Shown one piece after another: positions 10,280 through 22,254 of a stretch of DNA of 64,000 nt. Source of the DNA: Halichondria panicea. Taxonomy: Eukaryota; Porifera; Demospongiae; Suberitida; Halichondriidae. The stretch's first letter is position 1. Each line of letters opens with the position of its first letter. The notes beneath the pieces are model-generated. The model did not search any database. It was not told the origin of the DNA and saw nothing but the letters and a program-made list of their open reading frames with translations. Both the position numbers and the translations under genes were made by a program. The DNA is taken from positions 2,588,824-2,652,823 of the forward strand of contig NC_087377.1 of NCBI RefSeq assembly GCF_963675165.1. The letters run 5' to 3'.

Positions 10280-10970
10280 CCATTCATGAGGCAGTGATTA
10301 AACCTGGGTAACAAATGTGGACTCATACATCGTACATGCAATTGATCGAGACATGAGCAAAGAAATGGCAAACTACTACAACACGTCCACAGTGCATGGG
10401 CTAACTTTGTGGAGGAGGCTGATCACATAATTATTAACAGGTTGCCTAGCTCGCTCTATAAGCCTAGAATTATATGAATTGTTTGTAATTAAACAATAGT
10501 TACAATTAACACATACAAAGTCATACATTAGGCAGTACCTATAGTTTGTATACAGGGCATCATTATTGACACTGCAGGCAACCTTCATCCAGCCTGGGAC
10601 TAATGCAAGGAATAGTTATACCAAGAAGCACCCCTCATGTTTCAGCAGCAAAGTGTTGCTGTCTTGACTGAAAGTAGAGGTATTTAATGTCTGAGTAGGG
10701 GAAGTCCCTGCATAGGAAAGAATAAAGAGAATGTTTTACCACAATAATGTAGATCTATAGTTGTAAGGGGAGAAATTGACAGAGCAATACCTTGTGTGTT
10801 TGAACAAAGTTAAGCTTCAATGGAGAGACAAGACTCAGAGTGAGTGAACATGTAGACTATAACTAACCTGACTACTCTAGTGCCACCTTTCATTGCATAG
10901 ACCACTGCCTGAATGTTGAGAGGAGAGACAGGATGATAATGGACGTACCTTCTATGTAGACCAAACATCC
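10280..10970 (-). pseudogene. Block-B relic of the unrecognised minus-strand gene
   Basis: The counterparts of three blocks of the model at 1542-2350 are visible. They include a VACSVNNDALYTNY segment near 10560 and the VHYHPVSPLNIQAVV segment near 10900, the latter followed by one extra codon. The terminal exon is interrupted directly after FNHCLMNG, where the block-B left boundary lies, so the C-terminus of the A copy is absent. Confidence 0.35.
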
Positions 10971-11780
10971 GGACGCACACAATGGCATCGACCAATCAGT
11001 GAACAGGACATACGGCAAAGGTATATGTGCACCTGGGGATTGTTAGGAGGCACTTGACAACTACTTAGCTTATAATTCAGCAGCTTCATAAAATAATGTC
11101 AAGTATCGATCTCTTATAATTACTATTTTATAATCATTACCTATAGCTACTAAAATTAATATAACGCCTTTTAGGACATAATTATAATTACCTCGTAATT
11201 ATTGCATCAATTCTCGTTTGCCTCGAATATACGAATATATAATTCCTATTAATTTAATGTGAAGTTTTTCATTATAGCTAGAGGGCCACTTATGTAAGTG
11301 TGTGCATTGCATTAACTACCGTATAGCGGGTGATTTTTGAGGGGTAAAATATTCGTTATTTCCGTGGGCAAGCTGACCTCCACCCTACATGAAAACAGTT
11401 TACCGGAACGCATGCCAGGCAGTACAGGCAATAACATCAACCGACATTTTTACAGACGAAAATCAACGTTTTCGATTTGTCGCATGGATTTTTACCCCAC
11501 GAGTATTACCCACTATCTATCATCTATCATAATTATTCGAAAGTCTTCAGTCTTAAAAAGTACATTATTTTGACTCTTGTCCATTCCTCATTACACGCGT
11601 TGTGTGGCTTGCATCATTAAATAATGGTATGTGCATTTTCAGAATAGTTTGTTGTACACAGCTTGTCACACACTTTCTAACCCCAAGATGGCTTGTATAA
11701 TAAGATGCACACTCGTCATTTATTTTTGTTACAATATTTTCTTAAGCATTGCCTGTGATCTAATATTGACTTGTGTACAG

Positions 11781-12145
11781 GATCATCCTCAGAGAAGGAT
11801 ACCAGCAATGGAGACCAGCCGATTGTTCTGACTGGAGCGGATATTAATACAATTTGTGAGAGTCTGAAAACTGCCACCTATAATTGGTTTGATTTAGGAT
11901 TGGCTCTCGGAGTGAAGAGTAATGATTTGAAAGACATTGAAGATGAATACCGCCATAACAAACGCCGCCTAATGGAGATGGTGGGCAAGCGTCTTGAAGT
12001 CACTGATCCAGAGCATCCGATGACATGGCCTTACATATGTGAATGTCTAAGGAGGCCTACTGTTGAGCGTAACGATGTAGTTGAGGAAATTGAAGACAAG
12101 TATGTGAGGACAGCAACTGCAGTTGCTCATAGTGCCACCAACTGA
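11781..12145 (+). CDS. Death-domain protein, terminal coding exon (block B)
   Basis: This is the paralog of 3159-3523 with the same TGTACAG acceptor, phase 1 entry and TGA stop. The death-fold core is kept (TATYNWFDLGLALGVK, TWPYICECLRRPTV). Substitutions cluster at charged surface positions (for example RNDLEDIEDAYRHNQ in A against SNDLKDIEDEYRHNK in B), which is what a folded domain under constraint would show. The 5' exon is again not identified. Confidence 0.7.
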
Positions 12146-12588
12146 TCATGAGAACCTGACAAGGTGTGTTTGCACTATTAATGTGAATCTGATCTATATT
12201 TTCATTGCATACAATATTTTGTTGCAGAGCTTATAAGACTCTAGTTGATTGTGCTTCTCATGTTTTCATATAGATATACTGGAAGGGGACAAATGAAGAT
12301 CGCAAGTGAAGAATCATGCAATCAATAATTACAATGACTCTTTGCTGACTGTATACATTATAAAGTATGATCATGAGTTACTGACATTTACAAGGTTGAG
12401 CTGTGAGATTCAATTTCTAGCTTTCTAGTTTAGTGACCCTTTTCCATTGTTCCTGGTACAGGAGTTGCTAGCTTGGAACAAGGCCGCTTTAGAAGACGTA
12501 CGCTTTCCCTGCGGCTTGGAATCGAGGCAGATGGGGTGGGGCCATCTTATTAAAATGGGAGACTGAGAATAAATACTGAGAACTAGAA

Positions 12589-15192
12589 ATGGCTACTGAA
12601 CAAGACTTAGGGTGAGTGAACATGTAGACTATAATTACTACTCATGGTAGCACCTTGTGATTGCATGGAGGGAGGCTCATTCCATTAGTAGAGTCAGAAT
12701 AGGCTATGAATCATAGTACAGTGTTCCACCAGGCTGATCATCATAATTATTATGATCAGAGGTGAAACACTGTACAGCAAAATGACAGCTGGATATGTGC
12801 ATGGTGTCACTTGTATAAACTATATACACATATCAAGTAATTCTGTATGACTGACCCCCCAACCATCTATTTTGTACAGTAATCAAAACAAGCTAGCTGA
12901 GGACTTATACGAGGCTGTAGACAATGATGACGTCACTAAAGTTAGGTCCCTGTTGGGACAGGGGGCAAACCCCAACCACCAGCTCTACTGGAGTGACGAG
13001 TGGGTGAGTGACGAGTGGGCGGATAAGAGGCCTCCATTACACTGGGCTTGCTGGAGGGGCTACCTTGAGATTGCGAAGAATCTTGTTACCCATGGAGCTC
13101 GTACTGATAAAGGTGGTGGGACGTACAACAAGACTCCACTTCACTATGCGTGCCAGGGAGGTGATAAGGAGATGGTGCAGTACCTGATCCAAGAGCTCAA
13201 ATGTAGCACTGGTAAGCAGTCGTGTATTAATCAAATAATGTTTCTCCGTATCTAAATTTAAACAGTATAAACCCCACTTGGAGTCTGTATCATAGCAACT
13301 GGGTGAGGTTTAACTACCATAATCTCCGCATTCCTCATAAACTCCCTTGCCTTGAGGGAACATAATAATTATGTAGGCCTATAGCGAAAAAATGTTTAGA
13401 GATAAATTTGTGTCAAATTTGCTTATATTTTACATAGTAAGCGATGTACGTACGTTAGTACAGTATTACTTATGCTTTTGCGTATGATATATTTTAAAGT
13501 TGAAAAATTTCGTGATTTGGTTGAATTACTGTACCTGACCATTTTGTTTCTCCGTTCACCATAATATTTTCTATATTAGTATCTGTGTGATAGTTGAACT
13601 CTGTTTCACAACAGATGTGAGGGATAAATATAACATGACTTCTCTTCACTGGGCTTGTGTGAGAGGAAGTAAAGACGTGGTACAGTATCTGGTGGAGGAG
13701 AGGAAGATGGATGTTGGTGAGATTTAGTGTGCTCTTGATAGTCTAGCTCTGTATTTGTTCCCATAGCTTCTCCTACTGTTTGTATTTGCTTCTGCCCAGT
13801 TGATATTAGACACAGATTCTGTGTAACTACCGTATAACGCGAAATTTTCGAGGCACTTATATTTCGTGGATTGGCCTCTAAAAGCATTTCGTTGCATAAT
13901 GTTCGCGGAATGACTGCTTACCGGAAGCCACACCTTTAAATCTTTGCACATTATAGCAGATAATTCTAATTAAATAACAATTTTCGTAGACTTGTAGGAT
14001 TGCTAACCGACGAAATTCGCGAAAATTAAGCCCCTCGAAAATGTTGCGCTATACGGTATTTTGTTTGACTCTGTGTAATGTACAGATGTGAGGGATGATG
14101 AGGAACAGTCACCACTGGACAATGCTATGGAGTGTCTTGATGATTGTGAAGGTTGTGTGGATGTTGCCCTCTACCTGATGAGCCGTGGCTGTGCATGTGG
14201 TGATGAGGACAAAGCCAGGTTACTCTGTGCAGCATGTTCCCTTGGCAAGCTGGGTGTCGTGAAGGAACTGGTTGAGCAACACAAAGTTGACCCCAACAGT
14301 AAGCATTAGTATGTACTTGGTGGAGAAGGCCAACTGTGATATCAGTGAGTACAACACAACCACCATGCAGTGTTATACCTTTGTTTCTACACCCACTCTT
14401 GCTCAGGTGCAACTGACTATGATGGCATTACTCTTCTTGACATTGCTACAATGGAGGGTCACACTGAAATTGCTGACTACCTCAAGTCTCTACCACAACA
14501 ATGTAAGCTCACTAGGATCATGAGTACACAGTGTGGTCCAATACAGCTACTCTCTCTATACAGATGCTGTGACTGGAGACACTGACTCCAGGAGTGACGA
14601 GAATGGACCACCACCAACAAAGAAACGAAAAAGTAACTATTATCTCATGTGCACGTACATCTTAATTCATCTCTCGTCCCCGTCTCTCACACCCACACCA
14701 CACCAACACTTACACACACACACATCCTCCCACACACAGACACACACGCCCAGCAAGTGACTCTGAGAGTGTGTCCTAACTGTAAGGAGAGGTGTCACAT
14801 CCGCTGCAAGAAATGTCCCGAATGTGAGCACGAGTTCCCTCCTTCCAGTAAGAGCAGGGCCAAACCCGACCAGGATATTGTGAAAAACCCTTCAAACCTA
14901 CTGCAGATACTACAGAAAAAGGTCACTACACAGTACCAAGAGTATATTAGGCATATGCGGAGAGTAACGTGACTTCCTGTATCTTTCATGGGCTTGGAAT
15001 TTGCACACTGACCAATCCAAGTGTGGGTGATGTAATCTATCAAGAAAGTAAATTCCAAGTTTGTGACAGATACAGGAAGTCACGTTACTCTCCGCATACA
15101 TCTGATGTACAGTATTGTGACAGTACATACTTTAAACTGTATTGTACAGCCTTAAAAAATATTAATTTCATCACATCAAACAACCCCCCCCC

Positions 15193-15239
<47 letters not shown>

Positions 15240-15386
15240 CTATCTATTTGTTTCGACTAATGCCTGTTGCTAATTCTAAGAACCAAAATTTGAGGTTAAT
15301 GTTTGTTGTATGCTTGCTTCAGTTTATTAATAACCACATAGAAGAACCCACATTCCCCAACCCCACTTATCAACTACATGTACCAC

Positions 15387-15473
<87 letters not shown>

Positions 15474-16654
15474 CTATCTTGACTAATGCCTGTTGCTAAT
15501 TCTGAGAACCAAGATTTGAGGTTAATGTTTGTTGTATGCTTGCTTCAGTTTAACCACATAGAAGAACCCACATTCCCCAACCCCACTATCAACTACATGT
15601 ACCACAAAACCTGACCCAGACAATACAGGGTTGTACTTTATACCTAAGCCCCCCTCAGAAGTTTTCTTTTTTAAAAGCCAACTTGAAGTATCACAGCAAC
15701 CAATATCAAGTCCAAGTTAGAAGATAAGTCTTATAACTCATGTTAGCTTGACCTCAACGTTTTACAGCTTTACAATAATTATTCAGCATGGCCCCAATGT
15801 GAACACATGACACGCCCAGTCGCTCATGCCACACCTAATTTAATTTTCACACATCAAACAACCCCCCCCCCCACACACACACACACACACAGGTTGACCA
15901 ATTGTCTCTGTTAGGATTTGACATTGTCGTACTAGTGCACAGAGATTCAAGCAAATCACATGACACGCCCAGTCGCTCACGCCACACCTACAGGAAGTTT
16001 GTGACCCCCGGACTGGCCGAGAGCTTTGTTGAATCTCCTCTGGTGTACGGCAGTTGGAAAGATTTCTGTAGTTCTGACAAGACCTCAACTGGACACGCTC
16101 AGAAATCCAAGAACCCACGAAAGAAAAAAGGAGTACAAACGAATACTACTACTACCACTCAGGAAGGGGACAGATCACATGATACGAGTGGAGTTTCGCA
16201 TGATCAAGACAATGTATCTCAAGACAGCAATGGTCCCAATACTCAATCACAAGCAGCACCAACCTCTACTGACTTGACACCACTCTGGAATACAATATCT
16301 TCTCTTCGTCAGCAAATCGATTCCATGCAATCCAGTTTAAATGGCCCGCCCACTCACACGTACCCTCAACACATGTACCCCACAGCTACTGGTCTAATGA
16401 ACACAGGGCAATCGACCTTTGTACCCGGGGGTGGTCCATTCAACACACCACTCCCCAACCATTTCACTGGACCTTCTTCACACAACTCAATGCTGGGACA
16501 GTCATCACGATTTAATCTGAATCCCATGTCCTTCCCAATGTTTCCATTTTCACCTGCTCCAGCAAATTATCGTTTCCCTTCACCGATTACACCGTTAGAG
16601 TCGTCTAGGCAACCAATGAACTCTGACCCAAACACTGACTCAATAGATCCGTGA
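12589..16654 (+). CDS. Ankyrin-repeat / zinc-ribbon protein with Ser/Thr-rich tail, long paralog B (592 aa)
   Basis: The exons are 12589-12611, 12880-13211, 13615-13716, 14086-14298, 14407-14502, 14564-14632, 14740-14921 and 15893-16654. They total 1779 nt with consistent phases. The domain order is as in paralog A: MATEQDLG start, about six ankyrin repeats, PPTKKRK basic stretch, zinc ribbon (CPNC, C, C, CPEC), a leucine-rich helix across the last junction and the [12 protein letters not shown] / [20 protein letters not shown] tail. Differences from A: exon 2 carries a 6-residue internal repeat (SDEW-VSDEW), exon 7 starts in a CA-rich tract and gains NTH, and the tail has lost several short stretches. 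Read-through of exon 7 adds QEYIRHMRRVT from the adjacent MITE and stops at TGA 14970-14972. Confidence 0.82.
12711..12777. repeat. Small palindrome present only in block B
   Basis: The sequence ACAGTGTTCCACC, then CTGATCATCATAATTATTATGATCAG, then GGTGAAACACTGT forms a hairpin. Block A keeps only the right arm (near 4085-4115), so the left arm was lost there or gained here. It lies in intron 1 of the ankyrin gene. Confidence 0.7.
13828..14058. mobile_element. Complete ACCGTATA inverted-repeat MITE (231 bp)
   Basis: The left end TACCGTATAACGCGAAATTT and the right end, whose complement reads TACCGTATAGCGCAACATTT, are imperfect ~26-bp terminal inverted repeats. The element starts and ends with TA, consistent with a TA target duplication. 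It has no coding capacity. It lies in intron 3 of the ankyrin gene; partial copies are at 5052-5106 and 2695-2720. Confidence 0.85.
14953..15098. mobile_element. Hairpin MITE in last intron, shorter copy
   Basis: It has the same termini as 5997-6177 (TATGCGGAGAGTAACGTGAC and its complement), but the inner right arm is largely missing. The left terminus overlaps the read-through frame of exon 7. Confidence 0.85.
15183..15892. repeat. CA microsatellites with duplicated intron and exon fragments
   Basis: Three C-run/CA tracts lie at about 15183-15236, 15389-15472 and 15861-15892. Between them a ~135-bp non-repetitive segment (TGCCTGTTGCTAATTCT onward) occurs twice, at 15259 and 15487. A 35-bp piece of the last exon (CACATGACACGCCCAGTCGC onward) is copied into the intron at 15804-15838. 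The last CA tract ends in the acceptor of the final exon. Confidence 0.9.
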
Positions 16655-17019
16655 ACTTTGCAATAGAATTTGAAGTTATAAAGTCATGTACGTTGTAAAA
16701 AATAATTATGCTGTAATTATTTGTTCTGTGCGTACTATACTATAAAATACTTGAATCAATTAAATGACTGTGTATCAATTACATAATAAATAGAAAGTGC
16801 TCCCATGGCCATGCATGCGCACATGTATAATTTCGAATTCAAAGAAGGGTATACGAATACGTATACATGTAGTTGTACTATTTCACTGGGATAAAGTTTT
16901 ATTCGTATACAGGTACAGCAGCAAATTTAAAAGATATAAAAACTTGCACAATAAAGTATTCCGACTAAACAGTACACTATAATTATACTACAACTGCATG
17001 TCCATTGCTGCGTATAGAT

Positions 17020-20000
17020 TTAGTCAGGTGACATGATAAGTATCCATGTGATACTCTTGGGGTCCATGGTGACAGTCACCACCGCGTTGTAGCCTCTATC
17101 CAACCCATACACTGCCCCCGGACTCTGTCCCTCAGGCAACACGAGTGCTTTGTCAGACAGGCCAGTGTAGTACAGTGGTAGACTGATGTTGCGTGTTATG
17201 GCCACTGGAGTGGGGTTGAATATCATGGCTAGACCGCGGTGGTCAAGGTGAGGATTCACGTGCAGCACACAGTCGTAATCTGTGCATGCGTGCAGGGAGA
17301 ATGTGTATAGCAATACATCATTTACATCAAACTTTTTTAGCTACGCTATAATAATTATTATGATAAGTTGAAAAACATGTGACTCTATAGACAGATATAA
17401 TTATGTACAGCATGTAATTTTCGTTGGTGAAAATGTTCGTATTCATGAACTATAATTAATTTTTATACCCATATAAATATTCTGTATTTTTGTAGAGCTG
17501 ACGTCGAGCCTATTGCATGCGGTAGAATCATTTCGTAGTTTTAGTTTTCAATACGACAATTTCCACCATACGAAAATACCACGCTAGATATTTATACGGT
17601 ACATAATTAATCACTTCTGTTCCCTAGCTCCCATGCACACACCTTGCATGTCTGGTCTCCTCACATGGACTATGTCACTGATCAGAATGTCACGATAGGT
17701 CTTGTAGAAACCCACCCACTTCTTCACCAACTGCATAGTTGCATCAGTGTCATACAACCTGCAAGCATGCAGGGAGACCATTAAACCAGACGGTGCATGC
17801 ATTAGATGTAAAAAATTATGTGTGGTTTTTGACGTAAGTGCGTGACTATCGTGGCAACTATCAGGAAAAAACGCACGTTTGCTACAATAGTCACGCACTC
17901 AGCGTGAAAACCATGCACACATCATTTTATATATCCTTACTTTATACACATACCTGGGGCCACGATAACAAGCTGCAACTCCGTAACCAAGGTATTGAGC
18001 CAACGCCCACTCATACTCCACTAGGTGCTCAGACAGTGGCTCAAACTGAGCAGCAGAACCACCTGTTAGTATGTGGAGGGGGCGGATACATTATAATTAT
18101 ATAGATTATATATAGCTAATGTGGAACGGAATATGGATAACAAAATTGAAAGCAGACATTGAAAGCTTAGAAAGAGACCTTTTTCAAATAATGTTGTGGC
18201 CAGAAATTAAGGATTAATTAATTAAGCGCCTCAAAATTTAAGCGCTATATTTGTATACAGCATGGTATAATCATTACCCTAACATACATACATACCTCCG
18301 TGATACACGACCAGTGGTACAAACATCCATCCCTGGGTGGGTATGTAATGGTAGGTATCATCATACATCCCCTGTCTGCTCACACTGAGGTCCTCCCAGC
18401 GAGGCAGGCTGTACTGGTTCTCATTATAACTGGAGCAAGAGGGACAAGTATTCAGCATGCATGCATGGTGAGAGGAGAATGCATGGACAATGCAAACAAA
18501 CAAATTACTGCATAGACCTAATAAATGATGTACACTGACTATAATAATTATTGCAACGTTCTTATACACACAAGAAATAGTGATAAAAATGATGTCCATC
18601 TCATGCACTCAAAGTTAACTATAATTATAGAGGGGGGGGACAAGTAAATAATAGCCTGGAACTAACACTACATCAGGTACACTAACTATACAGTACTGCA
18701 ACGTTCGTAACACAAAAAGCGAGCGATGATCTGAGCACACCACGTACATACATACATGTACTGATTATTGTATAGCTCTATCAAAGAGCTGCTGAATGCA
18801 TCTTTAGCTTCGAATTCGGACATTTCTAACACAAGTTATGGATATTAAACTAAAAATTGGGCCCAAAATAAATCGCCGATCAAAACGTATGCTATATATA
18901 TACTATTGAATTGCAATGCATCTCCTCCCCATACAAACAACACATGCAGACATTAATTATATCTCACCCCATTCCAGACTTGCTTCCTCCCCAATAGAAA
19001 TAGTTGTCAGGTTGGTTGATAAACACGTTCTTTGCTCGTAGCTCAGAATAGAGCTGTGCTTGTAGTCGTGTCTGCCAGTACACGGAGTCACTGGCAGAGG
19101 TGTGGTGGGTGTGGTTAGTTGAGCCGCACATTGCACCTCCATATGGTCCATCTGTCTCAAGCATAGAGAGACCAGTTTGGTTGATGAAAGTGAAGATGAT
19201 GTCATTAATCTTGTCATACCTATACAATGAACAAATACACTAGCTATAATTATTATGACTGTATTTAGAGAGCACACGCACATTAATTTTGCCCTCAAAA
19301 CCAAAGCAATCTATGTTGTGGCACTATCAACTAAGTGCAACTTGATTAGCTCCGAAAAAAAGCCCATTTCAGAAAAATTCCCTATAATAGAAAATGGAAC
19401 ACACTGTAACAAAAGCAATGATGTATTGTTTATTATAACGTAGTAACAACAGCTGATATAGTTTCACTCACCATCCAGAAGCGAAGCAAGCATCCTGTGT
19501 TAGTTGTCCTGATTGTGGGTTGACTACGTCCCACTGGTCCCCCACGTTCCCCCCATATCCCCCGTGACCCCGATCAAGGTCTATCAGATCATACCTGTGT
19601 GTGTGTTGTGTGTGTGTATGGTGCATGTGACAGTGTGCATAATTAAAAAAATAAAAAATAATGGTCCCAAGATACTGTAAAGTTGTCTAATACGCACATG
19701 TGATACTGATAGGGTGAAAGAAAACTGAGAGTGAAAGGAAGGGGAAGAAAGATGATATAGTGCATGTGGAAGAAAGGGGGAGAGAGTGGGAAACAATGAA
19801 AGAAAGAGAGCGGAGGGATAGTGGGAAACAAAGAAAGAAAGAGAGCGGAGGGATAGTGGGAAACAAAGAAAGAAAGAGAGTGGAGGGATAGTGGGAAACA
19901 AAGAAAGAAAGAGAGTGGAGGGATAGTGGGAAACAAAGAAAGAAAGAGAGTGGAGGGATAGTGGGAAACAAAGAAAGAAAGAGAGTGGAGGGATAGTGGG

Positions 20001-22118
20001 AAGAGAGGGCAGGGCGCTCCAGCTAATCAACATACAAAAGTACATACACTTACCCTCCAACTTCAATTCCTTGTGACTTTGCATACTGAATATCTGCAGT
20101 GATAGCGTCGATATTAGTCTTGTCCATATCCTCCAGTTTGAAACCAGAACCAAAACTGTAAATATACATCTCAAAACCAACTGCAACCATTTGATCAATA
20201 GACTTCTTAAAACCGGTTTTACTGGAATCTGTTCCGTGGAAAAATATTGGATTTTCTTGTGTTTGTGGTGCCAACAATCTCGTCATTTTGTGCCGACTCA
20301 GCGCAATCCTCTCGCGATCATAAGAATCCGTAACAAGTTCCAAAACTTTATAAGTATCAAATTGTGATAGCAGTGCTGAATTTATTTTTGAGGATTTCGA
20401 AGTGGTTGCAATTTCTACACCTGGTCCGAATGTGTAGGTACAATTGAGAACAGGTTCATCTGCCCCAGGGCTAACGCTACTGCCAGCTGCATCCATACCC
20501 CACTGCACTAGGCCACCGTGAGGCACGTTTGCTTCAACATAGAGCCATGATTCTGTTAGGGCTGATGTGTCGTGCTCCCAAGGCTGGGCCTGGGGCGATA
20601 AACTCAATGGAACGTACGGTTTTTGAGTACCGATGTATTCGATAACAGTCCGGTCCACTGTAACCGAAGTACTTGCTGCATTTTGAACTGTTAGCCATTT
20701 TGCTAAAATAGGTACACCCACATACATCTCGTAGTTCACTGTAACAATTATATTTGCATGAGAAGGTTTCTTCACATCTGCAGGAGGTTTGAAATTAAGC
20801 GATAGAGTCATTCCTTTAGGAGGCCAGCTAGCATCTGTTGGGGAATGCCTCAGTCCAGGTTCCCAATGAAATGGTGCAACTGGAGGGGTCTTGGTGTAGC
20901 CAGTGTACACAAAAGAGGACTGCAGTACAGTCAGTGTAGAGGTGTTCATGTAAGCGTGAGGTAGGGGGGAGAATAGACCTCCTATTGGGTAATCAATACC
21001 GTCTAGCGTTACGTAGCCCTCGGGAAAGATTGTGCGTAGTATGGGCTGTTGTTTTGTTTCACTGCGATAGTCGATTGTCCCGAAGGCAGGGGAGGTTGTA
21101 AAGATGCGAGAGATGAGTGTGTTACTGAGTGTGAGTTGATCTCCAGTCACAGTTAGTGTGACCTAATGATAGATAGAGAGAGTGGATCAACCGATGTATA
21201 TATGCCTGGTACAGGTTATAGTTATACCTGAAAGCAACCAATGCATATATATGCAGGCGTATACACGCCTGCATATAGCCGTAGATATAATAGCCTGTAC
21301 TAGCTGTAGAGTTATACCTGCATGCATGCATGCATGAAAGCAGGTGCAGTTCCTGATGATCGAGTGTAATGCAATAGCTGATATAAGGGCATGCACCATA
21401 TATTGTAACAGCTTTGAATTGGATCTTCCCAACACAATAATTATGGCCCGGTATCCATTGTACTTATATTATAGTATTGTCCATGTACTCCTTCGAGCTG
21501 GCAGACATAATGTTCTTTGTTAACTCATTTAAAAACAAAACTAATCGCTTCTGCATTACTGATTTCGTCTCAATATCCTGTTCTAACACAAGGTCATCTG
21601 ACAAGCTCACCCTCCGACACACCAGATCAAGCCACAATCAACACCGTCATTTCTATTTTAACCGTCTGCCCAGACTGTGGAACTGCCTACCGGCCATTGA
21701 CATGTCTCTATCATCCCGATGCATAAAGACACTGATCAAGCGATTTCTATGGTCCCACTTTGTAACTCATTTCGACCCCTACAACATAATATGTTCCTTT
21801 TATTTTCTCTGTCCCTGCAGTAGATGCTCCACAATGCATATGATTAGTGTTCATTTGTGAATCACTTGTTCTCTATAATCTATCTCACACGGCAATCTGA
21901 CTAGTTTCAGATTAGCCTTCAGCTGTACACTCACTATATTGTCCTGTTTTTTTGTAATCACCTGTATGTATGCTGAGAAACCATAATTATTATTATTATT
22001 ATATTGTATCTACCTCATCTTTAATGCTGTTGATGAGCCAGTCCCTTGTGTCAGTGGAGTGGGTCTTTACCACCATGCAAAGCAGCGCACATGCAAGGAG
22101 TAACTGTACAGCCTCCAT
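17020..22118 (-). CDS. Secreted glycoside hydrolase, alpha-galactosidase (melibiase)-like, 735 aa
   Basis: Minus-strand exons are 22118-22014, 21162-20054, 19594-19472, 19219-18968, 18429-18296, 18062-17954, 17758-17643 and 17279-17020. They total 2208 nt with all phases matching. Residues 1-21 are a signal peptide (MEAVQLLLACALLCMVVKTHS), so the product enters the secretory pathway. Residues ~36-330 look like an N-terminal beta-sandwich. A barrel-like region starts near FFHGTDSSKTGF (~342), with acidic candidates in YDLIDLDRGHGG (~406) and SMLETDGPYGG (Asp ~469). Further conserved-looking blocks are YHGGGSAAQFEPL, WVGFYKTYRDIL and CVLHVNPHLDHRGLAMIFNP. The C-terminal ~90 residues read as a small beta domain. 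The resemblance is to GH36-type enzymes and related uncharacterised bacterial proteins; the substrate is not shown. Intron 1 holds an antisense LINE tail and intron 2 a 35-bp minisatellite. Its 3' end converges on the ankyrin gene. Confidence 0.85.
17814..17930. mobile_element. Small inverted-repeat element in glycosidase intron, block B
   Basis: This is the same element as 8370-8478 with small substitutions and a short insertion in the right arm. It occupies the same intron. Confidence 0.8.
18556..18967. other. Glycosidase intron interior, absent from block A
   Basis: This AT-rich intron sequence has no exon-like stretch. Its left limit marks the start of the deletion that truncated the block-A copy. 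A short GGGGGGGG run lies near 18632. Confidence 0.5.
19787..20002. repeat. 35-bp purine-rich minisatellite, about six units
   Basis: The unit is GGGATAGTGGGAAACAAAGA followed by AAGAAAGAGAGTGGA. The first two units carry CGGA and the later ones TGGA. It lies in intron 2 of the glycosidase gene, which would transcribe it as a pyrimidine-rich tract. The long minus-strand frames across it (repeating PTIPPLSFFLCF) are artefacts of the repeat. Confidence 0.95.
21477..21860 (+). pseudogene. LINE reverse-transcriptase C-terminal relic
   Basis: The frame reads ELADIMFFVNSFKNKTNRF, then RHFYFNRLPRLWNCLPAID, an IKRFLWSHF motif and the cysteine motif CPCSRCS before TGA. This is the usual C-terminal tail of non-LTR retrotransposon polymerases in marine invertebrates. 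The catalytic region is absent, as expected for a 5'-truncated insertion. It lies antisense in intron 1 of the glycosidase gene. Confidence 0.8.
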
Positions 22119-22196
22119 AGAGCAAGCTTTGTTTATCTAACAGTTTTTGCAGAAAAAAGGGGGAGGGGCTGGTGCATTGGGAAGATCTGCCCCACT

Positions 22197-22251
22197 TAGC
22201 CTCGATTCCAAGCCGCTCTAAATTGAGAAAGACGGGCTGGGATCGAGGCTA
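22197..22251. repeat. Short hairpin with AGCCTCGATTCC termini
   Basis: TAGCCTCGATTCCAAGCC and its near complement GGGCTGGGATCGAGGCTA flank about 19 bp. Related single ends appear at ~3890-3908, 26373 and 29431, so this is a dispersed family. Confidence 0.7.
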
Positions 22252-22254
22252 TGC

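Larger units (their letters stand above)
10280..19518. repeat. Internal segmental duplication, block B
   Basis: This is the counterpart of 1660-9528. It is longer, with an extra hairpin at 12711-12777, a complete element at 13828-14058, repeated CA-rich sequence at 15183-15892, and the undeleted glycosidase exon and intron at 18520-19220. Confidence 0.9.

Noticed and set aside
19584-20198. 204-codon minus-strand frame with repeating PTIPPLSFFLCFPLSL
   Set aside because: It is created by the 35-bp minisatellite inside a glycosidase intron. The 3' part overlaps the real exon only by reading through its donor site.
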